Positions 1-8,515 are shown, counted from the stretch's first letter. The stretch: 64,000 nucleotides of DNA from Kribbella sp. VKM Ac-2568 (GCF_004345365.1 NZ_SLVF01000015.1:62001-126000); one strand, 5' to 3'. The notes: generated by a model not told the origin, from the sequence alone. Numbers and translations are program-made.

Positions 1-1
1 C

Positions 2-628
2 CGGCAGGACTCTACTGGGACAGCCCTCCGCAGTACGCCGGCGCTGCTGGTGGGACCGAGCTTCGGTACGACGTCCGGCCGGCAACTCGTGCTCGTCGGA
101 TCACAGGTCCGGCTGGCTCCGAACGTCGTCCAGCAGGAGGCTGCCGTCTGGCGATCGACCACCGTCAACCAGGGCTGGTCAGGTATCGCCCTGCCAGAGC
201 CGGGCAACCGCAGCCAGGCGAACACCGTCAGCTGCACGGCGGACCTCTGCACGATCTCGGGGTACGTCGACGGCAAGCTGGCGATCTGGCAACTGCCGAG
301 CACGCCGGCCAACGGGTCGTCGGCCGACGGCGGCTCCCAGGGGAAGCGGCTGAAGAACGTGCCGGGGATCACCGTCGGGGACAAGGACAAGGTGCCGCCA
401 CCGGTCGTCGACAGCGGTCGCGTCTACCAGGTCGTTGCTGAAGGCAACAAGGTGAAGGTGGTCAGCGGTCACGACGACAGCTGGACCGTGCAGGACTCCA
501 CCGGCTCGGAAGGCACCGACGGCCCAACAGGTGCCGTCAAGGACGTGGCGCTGATCGGTAAGACGCTCTACCTGCTGGCGGGTCCCGCCGACGGACCGGC
601 CAGCCTCTGGAAAACGACCCTCAGCTGA
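2..628 (+). CDS. C-terminal part of a secreted propeller-like protein (5' end outside window)
   Basis: The frame is open from the left edge to TGA at 626-628, so this is the 3' part of a longer gene; the GTG at 50 is probably internal. About 208 residues are visible. The sequence is rich in Gly, Ser, Thr and Val, with repeated short beta-strand-like blocks (AVWRSTTVNQGW, LAIWQLPS, LYLLAGPADGPASLW) and a likely disulfide pair in SCTADLC. This resembles the last blades of an extracellular beta-propeller or sialidase-like protein. No catalytic motif is visible and the family is not identified. The last codons lie inside the first copy of a tandem repeat. Confidence 0.6.
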   Translation, partial: RQDSTGTALRSTPALLVGPSFGTTSGRQLVLVGSQVRLAPNVVQQEAAVWRSTTVNQGWSGIALPEPGNRSQANTVSCTADLCTISGYVDGKLAIWQLPSTPANGSSADGGSQGKRLKNVPGITVGDKDKVPPPVVDSGRVYQVVAEGNKVKVVSGHDDSWTVQDSTGSEGTDGPTGAVKDVALIGKTLYLLAGPADGPASLWKTTLS

Positions 629-686
629 GGGCGACCCGCAGCTGAACGTCGACCCTCAGCCGAGGGCGACCCCGCGGCTGAACGTC
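616..686. repeat. Two-copy 35/36-bp tandem repeat over the stop codon
   Basis: Copies at 616-650 and 651-686 both begin GACCCTCAGC and end GCTGAACGTC. A partial third (CTCAGCTGAG) follows at 691-700. The first copy contains the upstream gene's stop codon; the rest lies between two convergent genes. Confidence 0.8.
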
Positions 687-691
687 GCAGC

Positions 692-1192
692 TCAGCTGAG
701 CAGCCCCCGCACGTACGCCGCCTGACCCGCGTGCTGCAGGTCGTCGGCGATCACGCTGACCAGCCGCACGCCCAACGTCACCGGCGGGGTCCAGCGCTTG
801 TCGACGATCCGGTCGAGGTCCTCGTCGGACAGCCCTTCCAGGAATCGGGTGGTCCGCGCGTGCACGGCGTCGTAGTACCCGGCGAGCAGGACGGCGGGGA
901 CCTTCACGGCGGCGACGTCCTCGGCGCTGTGCCCGTAGCCGGTGTCGGACGGGTCGAACGGGAGGCCGAGCCGGTCGTGCCACCCGTCGGCGGTGTACAC
1001 CTGCTCGTAGCCGCCGGCGTCGGCCAGGTGGTCGTCCTGGATCCGGGTCAGGTGCCAGACCAGCCAGGCGATGGAGTTGCCGGTGCCGTCCGGCCGGATG
1101 CCGAGGTGCTTGTCGTCGAGCCGGTCGACGGCTTCGTGCACGACCTCCTTGATCCGGCCGAACGCGTCGATCAGCAGTTCGCTGGTGTTCAT
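692..1192 (-). CDS. DinB superfamily protein, DUF664 type
   Basis: A 166-residue protein of the usual length for the DUF664 branch of the DinB fold, a four-helix bundle that often binds a metal and in actinobacteria includes mycothiol-linked enzymes. Visible family marks are WLVWHLTRIQDDHL near residues 43-56 and the C-terminal HAGQAAYVRGLL. Both contribute His residues expected in the metal site. The ATG at 1192 follows a clear AAGGGG ribosome site about six bases upstream. It converges on the gene ending at 628. The substrate cannot be told from sequence. Confidence 0.85.
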   Translation of the reverse strand: MNTSELLIDAFGRIKEVVHEAVDRLDDKHLGIRPDGTGNSIAWLVWHLTRIQDDHLADAGGYEQVYTADGWHDRLGLPFDPSDTGYGHSAEDVAAVKVPAVLLAGYYDAVHARTTRFLEGLSDEDLDRIVDKRWTPPVTLGVRLVSVIADDLQHAGQAAYVRGLLS

Positions 1193-1396
1193 CGAATTCC
1201 CCTTCGTCGCACCGAGGCCGCCAGGCTACTTGCCGCCTCGGACAGTGCCCGGCAACCACCTCGGGAAACGTCTTCCGGCCCGGACCAGGCCCGCTGCGGG
1301 GAATTGCCGGACACGACCTAGTGTGGTGACGACCACCTGGTTCCCACGCCGGAGCAGTTCGCCGCGGGGGCCTGTTCTCTCGATCGAGGAGCAGTT

Positions 1397-2428
1397 GTGG
1401 AATACCGCACTCTGGGCAACAGCGGCGCTGTCGTCTCCACCTACGCGCTCGGCACGATGACCTTCGGCAACGAGACCAGCGAGGAGGGCGCGCGCGAGCA
1501 GCTCGACCGGTACGTCGAGGCCGGCGGCACCTTCATCGACACCGCCGACGTGTACTCGGCCGGCGTGTCCGAGCAGATCGTCGGCAGCTGGCTCGGCAAG
1601 AGCTCCCAGCGCGACAACATGGTCGTAGCGACCAAGGGACGATTCCCGACCGGCGACGGGCCGAACGACGTCGGCACCTCCCGGGTCCACCTCCGCCGCG
1701 CGCTCGACGCGTCGCTCAGCCGGCTCGGCGTGGACTACGTCGACCTGTACCAGTTGCACGCGTGGGACCCGGTCACGCCTCTGCAGGAGACCCTCGGCTT
1801 CCTCGAGGACGCGGCACGGGACGGCAAGATCGTGTACGGCGGCGTCTCCAACTTCACCGGGTGGCAGCTGCAGAAGGCGGCCGACCTGATCGACCGGCAG
1901 GGCTGGGCGCCACTTGTCACGCTGCAACCGCAGTACAACCTGCTCGTCCGTGAGATCGAGTGGGAGATCGTCCCGGCCGCGCTGGAGAACAAGCTCGGTC
2001 TGCTGCCGTGGTCGCCGCTGGGCGGTGGCTGGCTGACCGGCAAGTACTCGTTCGACGAGGAGCCGACCGGCGCGACCCGGCTGGGCGAGGACCCCGACCG
2101 CGGCGTCGAGTCGTGGCACCGCCGGAGCAAGAACCAGCGGGTCCGTGATGTGGTCGACGCGGTTCGTGCGATCGCCGAGGCGCGCGGGATCTCGATGGCC
2201 CAGGTCGCTCTCTCCTGGCTGGTCGACCGGCCCGCGGTCACCTCGGTGATCCTGGGTGCGCGGACGACCGACCAGCTGAATGACAACCTGGCCGCGGCCG
2301 ATCTGCACCTCAGTGCCGAGGAGACCAAGCAGCTCGACGAGGCGAGCGACCCGGGCGCTGCGGACTACCCGTACGGCGGCCCCGGCACCGACCAGCGCTC
2401 CCGCCCGATCACCGGCGGCCGCGCCTGA
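1397..2428 (+). CDS. Aldo/keto reductase
   Basis: A 343-residue NADPH-dependent reductase of the AKR superfamily, similar to the Kv-beta/YajO-like branch. The catalytic tetrad is intact: Asp48 and Tyr53 (DTADVYSAG), Lys80 (VVATK) and His121 (LYQLH). The C-terminal SVILGARTTDQLNDNL block is the usual cofactor phosphate region. It starts at GTG 1397 with GAGGAG ending six bases before it. Together with the genes at 30.5 and 49.9 kb it makes three paralogous AKRs in the window. The substrate is unknown. Confidence 0.93.
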   Translation: MEYRTLGNSGAVVSTYALGTMTFGNETSEEGAREQLDRYVEAGGTFIDTADVYSAGVSEQIVGSWLGKSSQRDNMVVATKGRFPTGDGPNDVGTSRVHLRRALDASLSRLGVDYVDLYQLHAWDPVTPLQETLGFLEDAARDGKIVYGGVSNFTGWQLQKAADLIDRQGWAPLVTLQPQYNLLVREIEWEIVPAALENKLGLLPWSPLGGGWLTGKYSFDEEPTGATRLGEDPDRGVESWHRRSKNQRVRDVVDAVRAIAEARGISMAQVALSWLVDRPAVTSVILGARTTDQLNDNLAAADLHLSAEETKQLDEASDPGAADYPYGGPGTDQRSRPITGGRA

Positions 2429-2461
2429 TCACGGGTGGCTTCGCCTGAGCTCCAAGCACAG

Positions 2462-3058
2462 CTAGCCCATTCGTTCCATCGCGTCGCGAAGGGCGGTGTA
2501 CGACGCAACGAGTGCGCGGCGCTCGGCAGCGAGCAGCGGGTCGTCGCGATGGCAGCCTGCTCTGACCCAGCGATCGGACAGGTGCATCGCCTCGACCCGC
2601 TTCAATGCAGCCGGGCGGACGGTGTCCCGGTCCGTGCTGTAGGCGTACGAGTAGAGGTCGACCAGGGCGGCTTCCAGTTGGTCGATCGTCACCTCGTCGT
2701 CGTGCTGGTGTTCCCGGTGGATCCGCCACCACTCCACTTCGAGCCGGGCGGCCTTCGCCGGATCAAGCGTGAGTCCGTCGTACACCACGACGAGCTCGTA
2801 GAAACGACGCATGTAATCCTCGGCTCCGTCGGCCTGGTTGTCGGGGTACGGTGCCCATAACTGGTTGGCGCGCAGCACGTACCAGGCGCCTTCCAGGGTC
2901 CGGCGGGGACCCATCCCGAAGGCGGCACCGACCATCCCGACGGACGCGGTGAGGAAGCGGCGCCACTCGTGGCGGTAGTAGGAAGACCAGGCTTCCGCCT
3001 CGCGGTTGCCCACGACGACAGGGTCGAACGACGGGGGGCCTGGCTCAGCGGTACGCAT
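2462..3058 (-). CDS. Conserved hypothetical protein, helical and Trp/Tyr-rich
   Basis: 198 residues, no signal peptide or membrane segment, with aromatic blocks such as WSSYYRHEWRRF, LWAPYPDN and EVEWWRIHREHQHDD. The N-terminal half resembles uncharacterised actinobacterial proteins. No catalytic motif is recognised. The ATG at 3058 has a purine-rich GGGGGGAGGG site. It is divergent from the DUF5995 gene, with only 26 bases between the two start codons, so the ribosome sites nearly touch and promoters must overlap coding or leader sequence. Confidence 0.7.
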   Translation of the reverse strand: MRTAEPGPPSFDPVVVGNREAEAWSSYYRHEWRRFLTASVGMVGAAFGMGPRRTLEGAWYVLRANQLWAPYPDNQADGAEDYMRRFYELVVVYDGLTLDPAKAARLEVEWWRIHREHQHDDEVTIDQLEAALVDLYSYAYSTDRDTVRPAALKRVEAMHLSDRWVRAGCHRDDPLLAAERRALVASYTALRDAMERMG

Positions 3059-3084
3059 GGTCCCTCCCCCCTAGGAGAATCTCG

Positions 3085-3852
3085 ATGGCGTCAGACGATG
3101 ATAAGCCGCCCGCCGCCGGGGTCGCCGAAGTCGTCGGCCGGCTGCAGTGCCGCCTCGACGCCTTGCCGGCCGAGCCGGCGCACCGGCGGATCTTCCTCGG
3201 CACCTATCTGCGCACGACGAAGGCGGTCGGCGACGCCATCGAGCAGGCGCGCTTCGAGGACCCGGATTGGGTCGATGCCTGGGACGTGAGGTTCGCCGAG
3301 CTGTACCTGGACGCGCACGACTTGGAGCTGGCCGGCCACGCGGTGGCGCGGCCATGGCGGCTGGCCTTCGATGCGCCCGCGGAACTGCCGCCGTTGCTCC
3401 ACGTGTTGCTCGGGATCAACGCCCACGTGAACTACGACCTGCCGCAGGCGTTGCTGGCGGTGATCAGCGACGACGACTTCGCCGACCGGGTGCTGATGGA
3501 CCGGCGCCGTCGCGACCACGAGCGGATCGACGCTGTTCTCGCCTCCCGGGTAGGCGCGGAGGACGACCAGTTGTCCGCGACCAGCGCCAAGAGTCTGCTC
3601 GACCGGGTGCTCACCCCGCTCAATCGGCTGTCGTCGCAGCGATTCCTGCGCGAGTCCCGGCAGAAGGTCTGGCACAACACCACCGAACTGCAACGGGCTC
3701 GCGCCGAAGGACCTGACGCGTACGCCGTCCGGCTGGCTGAGCTCGAGCTCCTCAGCGCCGCCAAGATCGCCGACCTACTCCGTCCCGGCCAAGTCCTCCT
3801 CCGCCTCGCAGTCACCGGCTTCGGCGTCACCCTCCCACCCGCCCAACGCTGA
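3085..3852 (+). CDS. DUF5995 family protein
   Basis: 255 residues. The pattern matches DUF5995: an RRIFLGTYLRTTKAV block near residue 35, a WVDAWDVRFAELYLDA helix, then HVLLGINAHVNYDLPQAL near residue 110, where His and Asn are conserved family residues. The function of the family is not established. The start at 3085 has AGGAG eight bases upstream. It is divergent from the preceding gene across 26 bases, which suggests shared control. Confidence 0.75.
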   Translation: MASDDDKPPAAGVAEVVGRLQCRLDALPAEPAHRRIFLGTYLRTTKAVGDAIEQARFEDPDWVDAWDVRFAELYLDAHDLELAGHAVARPWRLAFDAPAELPPLLHVLLGINAHVNYDLPQALLAVISDDDFADRVLMDRRRRDHERIDAVLASRVGAEDDQLSATSAKSLLDRVLTPLNRLSSQRFLRESRQKVWHNTTELQRARAEGPDAYAVRLAELELLSAAKIADLLRPGQVLLRLAVTGFGVTLPPAQR

Positions 3853-3968
3853 CCCTGCTCAGTCCCCGTCATGTGCTGAGCCTCCGCCCGCGTACCGGCG
3901 TACCGGACGGTCCCGAGTATCAGCTAAGCAGCCCGGCGACTTCGTGGGTTCGGCGAGACGGTTCCCGT

Positions 3969-4673
3969 TCAGCTGGGGAGGACGCCGGACCAGGTGACGC
4001 CGACGGCCAGGCAGGCGAGGGTGAGGAGGGCGAAGAAGGTGACCCAGAGGAGGGCGGGGACACCGGTCAGGCGGCGGAGTTGGTCGGCGTCGGAATTCCG
4101 GCCGGCGCCGCCCCGGCGGGAGTGGTGGAGCTCCAGTACTGCGCGCGGCGCGGCCAGCAGCAGGAACCACGTCAGCAGATGAGCGAAACCGGACTGGACC
4201 TGCTCCGAGCCCCACCAGGAGACCGCGAAGACCAAGGTGCCGAAGGCAAGCACCGACCAGAGGCCGAAGAGGTTCCGGATCTGCAGCAGCAGGAGTACCA
4301 GCGCGAGCAGGAGCCCCCAAAGCAGCCCGACCGCATAGCCGCGGCTCAGGACGAAGGCGGCTGCGAGACCGAAGAGCGCTGGTCCCGGGTATCCGGCGAG
4401 CAGCACAGCGATCATGCCTGGTCCATCCGGCTTGCCCCGCGAGACAGTCACCCCAGAGGTGTCCGAGTGCAACCGGATCCCGGAGAGCTTCCGCCCTGCC
4501 AGCGCGGCGACCAGTCCATGCGCTCCCTCGTGGGCAATCGTCACCACCTGCCGCGTATGCCGCCAAACCGGCCGCCACGCGATCAGCAACAACGCAACAA
4601 CCCCGGTCACAATCACCAGCCGCAAAGAAGCCTCAGGCTGCGCACTGGTGATGTTGTCCCAAACCTCACTCAT
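3969..4673 (-). CDS. M50-type membrane zinc metalloprotease
   Basis: 234 residues from ATG 4673 (MSEVWDN). A longer open frame upstream is Pro/Arg/His-rich low-complexity sequence and is not believed. A membrane helix at about 18-33 is followed by the zinc motif HEGAH at 48-52 (His48, Glu49, His52), then four or five further helices. This matches Peptidase_M50B-like proteins, which cut substrates inside or near the membrane. AAGGATGGGG precedes the start. The third ligand is not certain. The gene stands alone, convergent with DUF5995. Confidence 0.82.
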   Translation of the reverse strand: MSEVWDNITSAQPEASLRLVIVTGVVALLLIAWRPVWRHTRQVVTIAHEGAHGLVAALAGRKLSGIRLHSDTSGVTVSRGKPDGPGMIAVLLAGYPGPALFGLAAAFVLSRGYAVGLLWGLLLALVLLLLQIRNLFGLWSVLAFGTLVFAVSWWGSEQVQSGFAHLLTWFLLLAAPRAVLELHHSRRGGAGRNSDADQLRRLTGVPALLWVTFFALLTLACLAVGVTWSGVLPS

Positions 4674-4870
4674 CGCCCCATCCTTACAGCCCCACCGGTC
4701 AACCCCACCCGCCGCCACACACACAGCCACCCACGCCCGCGGCGTCAGCGCCCGCCCCCGCCCATTTACCCGAGTGGCTGAGGCAACCGGCTCCGGCTCG
4801 ACCTCTGCCCCGCGGTGCAGGTGCAGGTGTTCCGCTGGCGGTGCTGGGCGGTCGTCCTGGCATGAGTTCG

Positions 4871-4995
4871 GGTGGTCGTGCCGGCATACGTGCGGCTGGT
4901 TCGTCCGGCGTGCCGCGCGGGTGGTTCGTCCGGCGTGCCGCGCGGGTGGTTCGTCCGGCATGGGTGCGGGTGTTCGTCCCGGCGTGAGTGGCGGG
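4871..4995. repeat. 25-bp tandem repeat, about five copies
   Basis: The unit is GTGGTTCGTCCGGCG followed by TGCCGCGCGG. Copies start at 4871, 4896, 4921, 4946 and 4971; the second and third differ by one base and the outer ones are diverged. The period is not a multiple of three, in keeping with non-coding DNA. Confidence 0.85.
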
Positions 4996-5027
4996 TGGTT
5001 CGCGGTCTCCGCTGCGTGAGTGTTCTA

Positions 5028-5109
5028 GTCGGGATGGGGTGCGTCAAGAGCGCCTTTGGCGTCCCTTCGGGATCGAGCAAGCTCGACTCTTGACGCACCC
5101 CATCCCGAC
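5028..5109. repeat. 82-bp inverted-repeat element with 23-bp perfect arms
   Basis: Arms at 5028-5050 and 5087-5109 are exact reverse complements (outer end GTCGGGATGGGGTGCGTCAA). The 36-base loop holds two smaller hairpins: CGCC-TTT-GGCG at 5051-5061, and TCGAGC-AA-GCTCGA at 5073-5086. There is no T-run, so a simple terminator is unlikely; it looks like a miniature palindromic repeat. Confidence 0.85.
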
Positions 5110-5232
5110 CAGGGAAGGACGCAGCTACGCGGATCCCGCGGGGAGGTGTGAGCCGGCTCGGGGTGGTGTTTTCAGGGCTGGGTGTACCGAGAGACAGGTA
5201 GTACCGGCCGGATCGCGGTGGTTCCAGGCGTG

Positions 5233-5264
<32 letters not shown>

Positions 5265-5350
5265 CACTACCTGTCGTTCGGTCCGCGAGCAGCCCCCGAG
5301 GTGGGTTTCGCCCCCTGTGCAAGGTGATTGCGCCGATTCCAGGGGTTGGT

Positions 5351-5469
5351 GCTGGCGGGATGTTCGACCACTGGCAGGTTGTTAGCCGGCTGGCGGGTTG
5401 TTCGGCCGGCTTGTGGCTCGTGGCGGGTCCACTGGCGGGTTGTTCGCCGACTGGCGGCTTGCAAGGCGC
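5351..5469. repeat. Degenerate 19-20-bp repeat array (CTGGCGGGTTGTTCGGCCG)
   Basis: Five or six diverged units of the type TGGCGGGTTGTTCGGCCGG follow one another, for example at 5352, 5372, 5391 and 5431. The 19-mer at 5391-5409 occurs again, identical, at 56285-56303 in a distant intergenic region. Confidence 0.7.
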
Positions 5470-5678
5470 CAGCGGCCGAACGACCCGTCACCGGGAGGCC
5501 GGTCGCCGGGTTGGGGGCCGGTGGCGTGGGGTGGTGGGGTGCGGACAGATCGCGGACACGTTCTTGGGGGCGTGACGGCCGGCGGCCGGTGTTGTCGTGG
5601 GAACCTCGGACACCTTCTGGGGACCTGGACTGAGGTGTCTGTGCACTCTGGTGTTGAGGCGGAGCGGGTGCCCTTCCC

Positions 5679-5848
5679 ATGGACTCCGTCGTTCGGCATC
5701 CGAAGCTCGTCGATGTACGAAGCGTCGAGCTCGTGTGTCAGCCGGACCTCGTGCCGTTCTACCGCCGCTCGGCTTCACCGATCAGGTCGGCCGTTCCCTC
5801 CTGATGCGTCGCACCGCCGACGGCAACGTGCCCGAGCGGAGGCGTTGA
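5679..5848 (+). pseudogene. Frameshifted C-terminal relic of a GNAT acetyltransferase
   Basis: From 5679 one frame reads MDSVVRHPKLVDVRSVEL, then VCQPDLVPFYRR. At about 5768 the continuation LGFTDQVGRSLLMRRTADGN lies in another frame and stops at 5848. Joined, these give the typical end of a GNAT protein (last beta strand, then FY..LGF). Only about 55 residues remain; the acetyl-CoA binding part is missing and one base has been lost at the junction. Confidence 0.75.
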
Positions 5849-5917
5849 CATCGTTCGGGGGGCGGCGGACGGTGGGAGGACAGCGGCCCGGGGAGGGGTC
5901 GCCCCGTTGGGGGAGCC

Positions 5918-7948
5918 ATGTCGCAACCACGCAAGACCGTCACGCCAGAGACCAAGGGCACCAGCAAGGCCACCAAGCCCGCAGCCACCAGAACGACAGC
6001 CAGGAAGACCGTCGCCGCCACGAAGGCAGCAGCGAGAACGACCGCCAGGAAGGCCGAAGAGGCCGCGGTCGTCCCGTTGCCGCAGTTCCTGGGATCGGCC
6101 GGCAGCCTCACTCTCGGGCAGCGCAAGCTGCTCGTCGACCAGGCCCTGTTGCTGCTCGAGCAGAACTACGTGCACCTGCCGCTGAAGGCAGCGATGCACG
6201 CCGTCAACCCGCTGCAACGGCTGCGGGTGATGCGGGCCCGGATGGAGCGGCAGACCGCGGAGACGATGGAAGCCGAGTGGATCTTCCACCGGCAGATGTC
6301 GAGCATCTTCCACTCGGTCCGCGACCTGCACACGAACTACCTGCTGCCGTCGCCGTTCGCCGGCAAGATCGCATTCCTGCCGTTCATGATCGAGAAGTGC
6401 CACGACGTCACCGGCGACCACTATCTGATCACCCAGACCGTCACGGGGTACACGGCTCCGCAGTTCGGCGCGGGTGCCGAGGTGACGCACTGGAACGGTA
6501 CGCCGATCGCGCGTGCGGTGGCGCTGAACGGCGCCCAGTTTGCCGGCAGCAACGACGCGGCGAACCTGGCTCGCGGGCTCGAGTCGCTGACGCTTCGCCC
6601 GCTGGTGATCCAGTCGCCGCCGGACGAGGACTGGGTGACGTTGAGCTACATCGGTCTGGACGGCTCGGCCCAGGAACTGCGCGAGCAGTGGAAGGTGACG
6701 ACCAACCTGCCGCCGATGACCGACCTCGACGCGGTCACGCCGGCCTCGGCCGCGATGGGGCTCGACCTGGACTCCGACGAGAAGGCGCGCGCCAAGAAGG
6801 CGCTCTACGTCCGCGAGGTCGTCGACCTCGAGCAGGGCCAGAGCTCGGCCGAGCTGGCGAAGCCGGCCGCGGTCAGTGGCGCGGACCTGCCCACCACGAT
6901 GCCCGGCGTCTTCCGCGCCCGTGAGGTGGTCACGTCGCACGGCACCTTCGGCCACCTGCGCATCTTCACCTTCAGCGTGACGGACCCGGTCGCCTTCCGC
7001 GACGAGTTCGTCCGGCTCGCCGCGGTGCTGCCGCAGAACGGGCTGATCGTGGACGTCCGCGACAACGGCGGCGGCCACATCTTCGCCAGCGAGTACACCC
7101 TGCAGACGATGACGCCGCGCCGGATCTCGCCCGAGCCGGTCCAGTTCATCAGCAGTCCGCTCAACCTGCGGATCTGCCGTCGCCACAAGGACAACCCGGC
7201 CGGGATCGACCTCGGACCGTGGTTCGACTCGCTCGACCTGGCCACCGAGACGGGCGCCGGGTACTCCGCGGCGAAGCCGATCACCCCGGAGGACGGCGCG
7301 AACGACCTCGGCCAGACGTACTACGGCCCGGTGGTGCTCGTCACCGACGCGCGGTGCTACTCGGCGACGGACATCTTCGCCGCCGGGTTCGCCGACCACG
7401 AGATCGGCATGATCCTAGGCGTCGACGACAACACCGGCGCGGGTGGCGCGAACGTCTGGACGCACGGACTCCTCGCCACCCTGCTGAACGAGCCGCCGCC
7501 ACCCGACCCGACCTCGCCGTACGAGGCGTTGCCGAACGGGGCGAACATGCGGGTCGCGATCCGGCGTACGTTGCGCGTCGGTGAGCTGTCCGGTACTCCG
7601 GTCGAGGACCTCGGGGTGCGGCCGCACGCGACCCACCAGATGACCCGGGCGGACCTGCTGGACGGCAACGTGGACCTGCTCGACGCCGCGGGCGCCCTGC
7701 TAGCCGCGATGCCGGTCCGCCGGCTCGGGGTGACGACCTCACTCGCCGGTACGACGCTGACGGTCGAGCTGGACGTGGACGGCATCGACCGGGTGGACCT
7801 GTACCTCGACGACCGCCCGATCAGCTCCGAGGACCTGGACGACGACCCGATCAGCATCGACATCATCGACGTCACCTCACCCCAACTCCTCCGCGCCGAT
7901 GGCTACACCGGCACCACCCTGGTCGCCTCCCGCCGAATCCGCGTCTGA
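5918..7948 (+). CDS. S41-type (C-terminal processing) serine protease with histone-like N-terminus
   Basis: 676 residues. Residues 1-48 are Lys/Ala/Thr-rich (repeats of the TTARKTVAATKAA kind), like histone H1 tails, and may bind nucleic acid. The rest resembles S41/tail-specific proteases: DVRDNGGGH at 379-387 and RCYSATDIFAAGF with the probable nucleophile Ser482. The usual general-base Lys after the Ser is not evident; the equivalent stretch reads NTGAGGANVW, so activity is uncertain. No signal peptide is seen, so it probably acts in the cytoplasm. ATG 5918 has GGGGGAG six bases upstream. A distal beta-rich domain covers about 610-676. Confidence 0.8.
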   Translation: MSQPRKTVTPETKGTSKATKPAATRTTARKTVAATKAAARTTARKAEEAAVVPLPQFLGSAGSLTLGQRKLLVDQALLLLEQNYVHLPLKAAMHAVNPLQRLRVMRARMERQTAETMEAEWIFHRQMSSIFHSVRDLHTNYLLPSPFAGKIAFLPFMIEKCHDVTGDHYLITQTVTGYTAPQFGAGAEVTHWNGTPIARAVALNGAQFAGSNDAANLARGLESLTLRPLVIQSPPDEDWVTLSYIGLDGSAQELREQWKVTTNLPPMTDLDAVTPASAAMGLDLDSDEKARAKKALYVREVVDLEQGQSSAELAKPAAVSGADLPTTMPGVFRAREVVTSHGTFGHLRIFTFSVTDPVAFRDEFVRLAAVLPQNGLIVDVRDNGGGHIFASEYTLQTMTPRRISPEPVQFISSPLNLRICRRHKDNPAGIDLGPWFDSLDLATETGAGYSAAKPITPEDGANDLGQTYYGPVVLVTDARCYSATDIFAAGFADHEIGMILGVDDNTGAGGANVWTHGLLATLLNEPPPPDPTSPYEALPNGANMRVAIRRTLRVGELSGTPVEDLGVRPHATHQMTRADLLDGNVDLLDAAGALLAAMPVRRLGVTTSLAGTTLTVELDVDGIDRVDLYLDDRPISSEDLDDDPISIDIIDVTSPQLLRADGYTGTTLVASRRIRV

Positions 7949-7996
7949 CTGTGTCAGGCGGCAGTCTGCCCGACGCCCACCGGATATCGTCAGCCG

Positions 7997-8383
7997 GTGA
8001 TCACACGGGGCTCCGGGCCGGCTGCCGCCTGCCTTTGTCTGGCGCTGCTCATCACCGGCTGCTCGCAGGGCGACCAGGCGCTGACCGGGATCCTGCAGGC
8101 GCGGTACCACCTGAACGGCGTCGACGCTGCCCTGGAGGAGAGTCGCCGGATCGAGTTGCAGGCGTCATGCCTGGCCGGGGTTTACCTGGCGGCGGACCGG
8201 AAGTCCTTCCCGATCACCGCCGACTGGGCCGGCGAGTACGACTACCTCGTCCACAACACGGACGACCCTGAGCGGGATCACGGCAGACGGGCGAATCACG
8301 GCGGGTGGTCGCTGGCCGGCATCGACACCGGCGATCCGGCCGCCTGCAACACCTACCTCGCGGCCTCCCCACTCGTCTCCTGA
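7997..8383 (+). CDS. Small lipoprotein resembling the C-terminal half of a YpfJ-type metalloprotease
   Basis: 128 residues from GTG 7997. A lipoprotein signal ends in the lipobox LITGC (Cys about residue 22). The mature part contains ELQASCLAGVYLAA and GDPAACNTYLAASP, which resemble the ELQADC-AGV and GDPAAC motifs of neutral zinc metallopeptidases (PF04228). The HExxH half of that family is absent. This is either a stand-alone non-catalytic derivative or a trimmed gene that kept a secretion signal. The ribosome site is weak. It follows the S41 gene by 48 bases. Confidence 0.65.
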   Translation: MITRGSGPAAACLCLALLITGCSQGDQALTGILQARYHLNGVDAALEESRRIELQASCLAGVYLAADRKSFPITADWAGEYDYLVHNTDDPERDHGRRANHGGWSLAGIDTGDPAACNTYLAASPLVS

Positions 8384-8427
8384 CCGACCGCGTCCACCTA
8401 CACCGGTTGTGAGTTGGTTCATATTCT

Positions 8428-8450
8428 TCGCAACTATTTGCAGGTTGCGA
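8428..8450. promoter_or_regulatory. Inverted repeat TCGCAAC-N9-GTTGCGA in an AT-rich leader
   Basis: Seven-base arms at 8428-8434 and 8444-8450. The sequence around 8415-8465 is far more AT-rich than its surroundings, as expected for a promoter or operator ahead of the PAP2 gene. Confidence 0.45.
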
Positions 8451-8515
8451 TAATTTGAAAAGATGGAAATCGTAGCGGTGGGAGCTGGACGTGATGCGGC
8501 CAGGATCACAGTGAA

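Noticed and set aside
1226..2308. Long minus-strand open frame opposite the first aldo/keto reductase
   Set aside because: Composition is Arg/Gly/Val-rich without family pattern; the plus-strand AKR with full catalytic tetrad explains the region.
5398..6924. 508-codon plus-strand frame entering the S41 gene
   Set aside because: It is out of frame with the protease, starts in repeats and is dominated by Arg/Gly/Ala, a GC-rich artefact.
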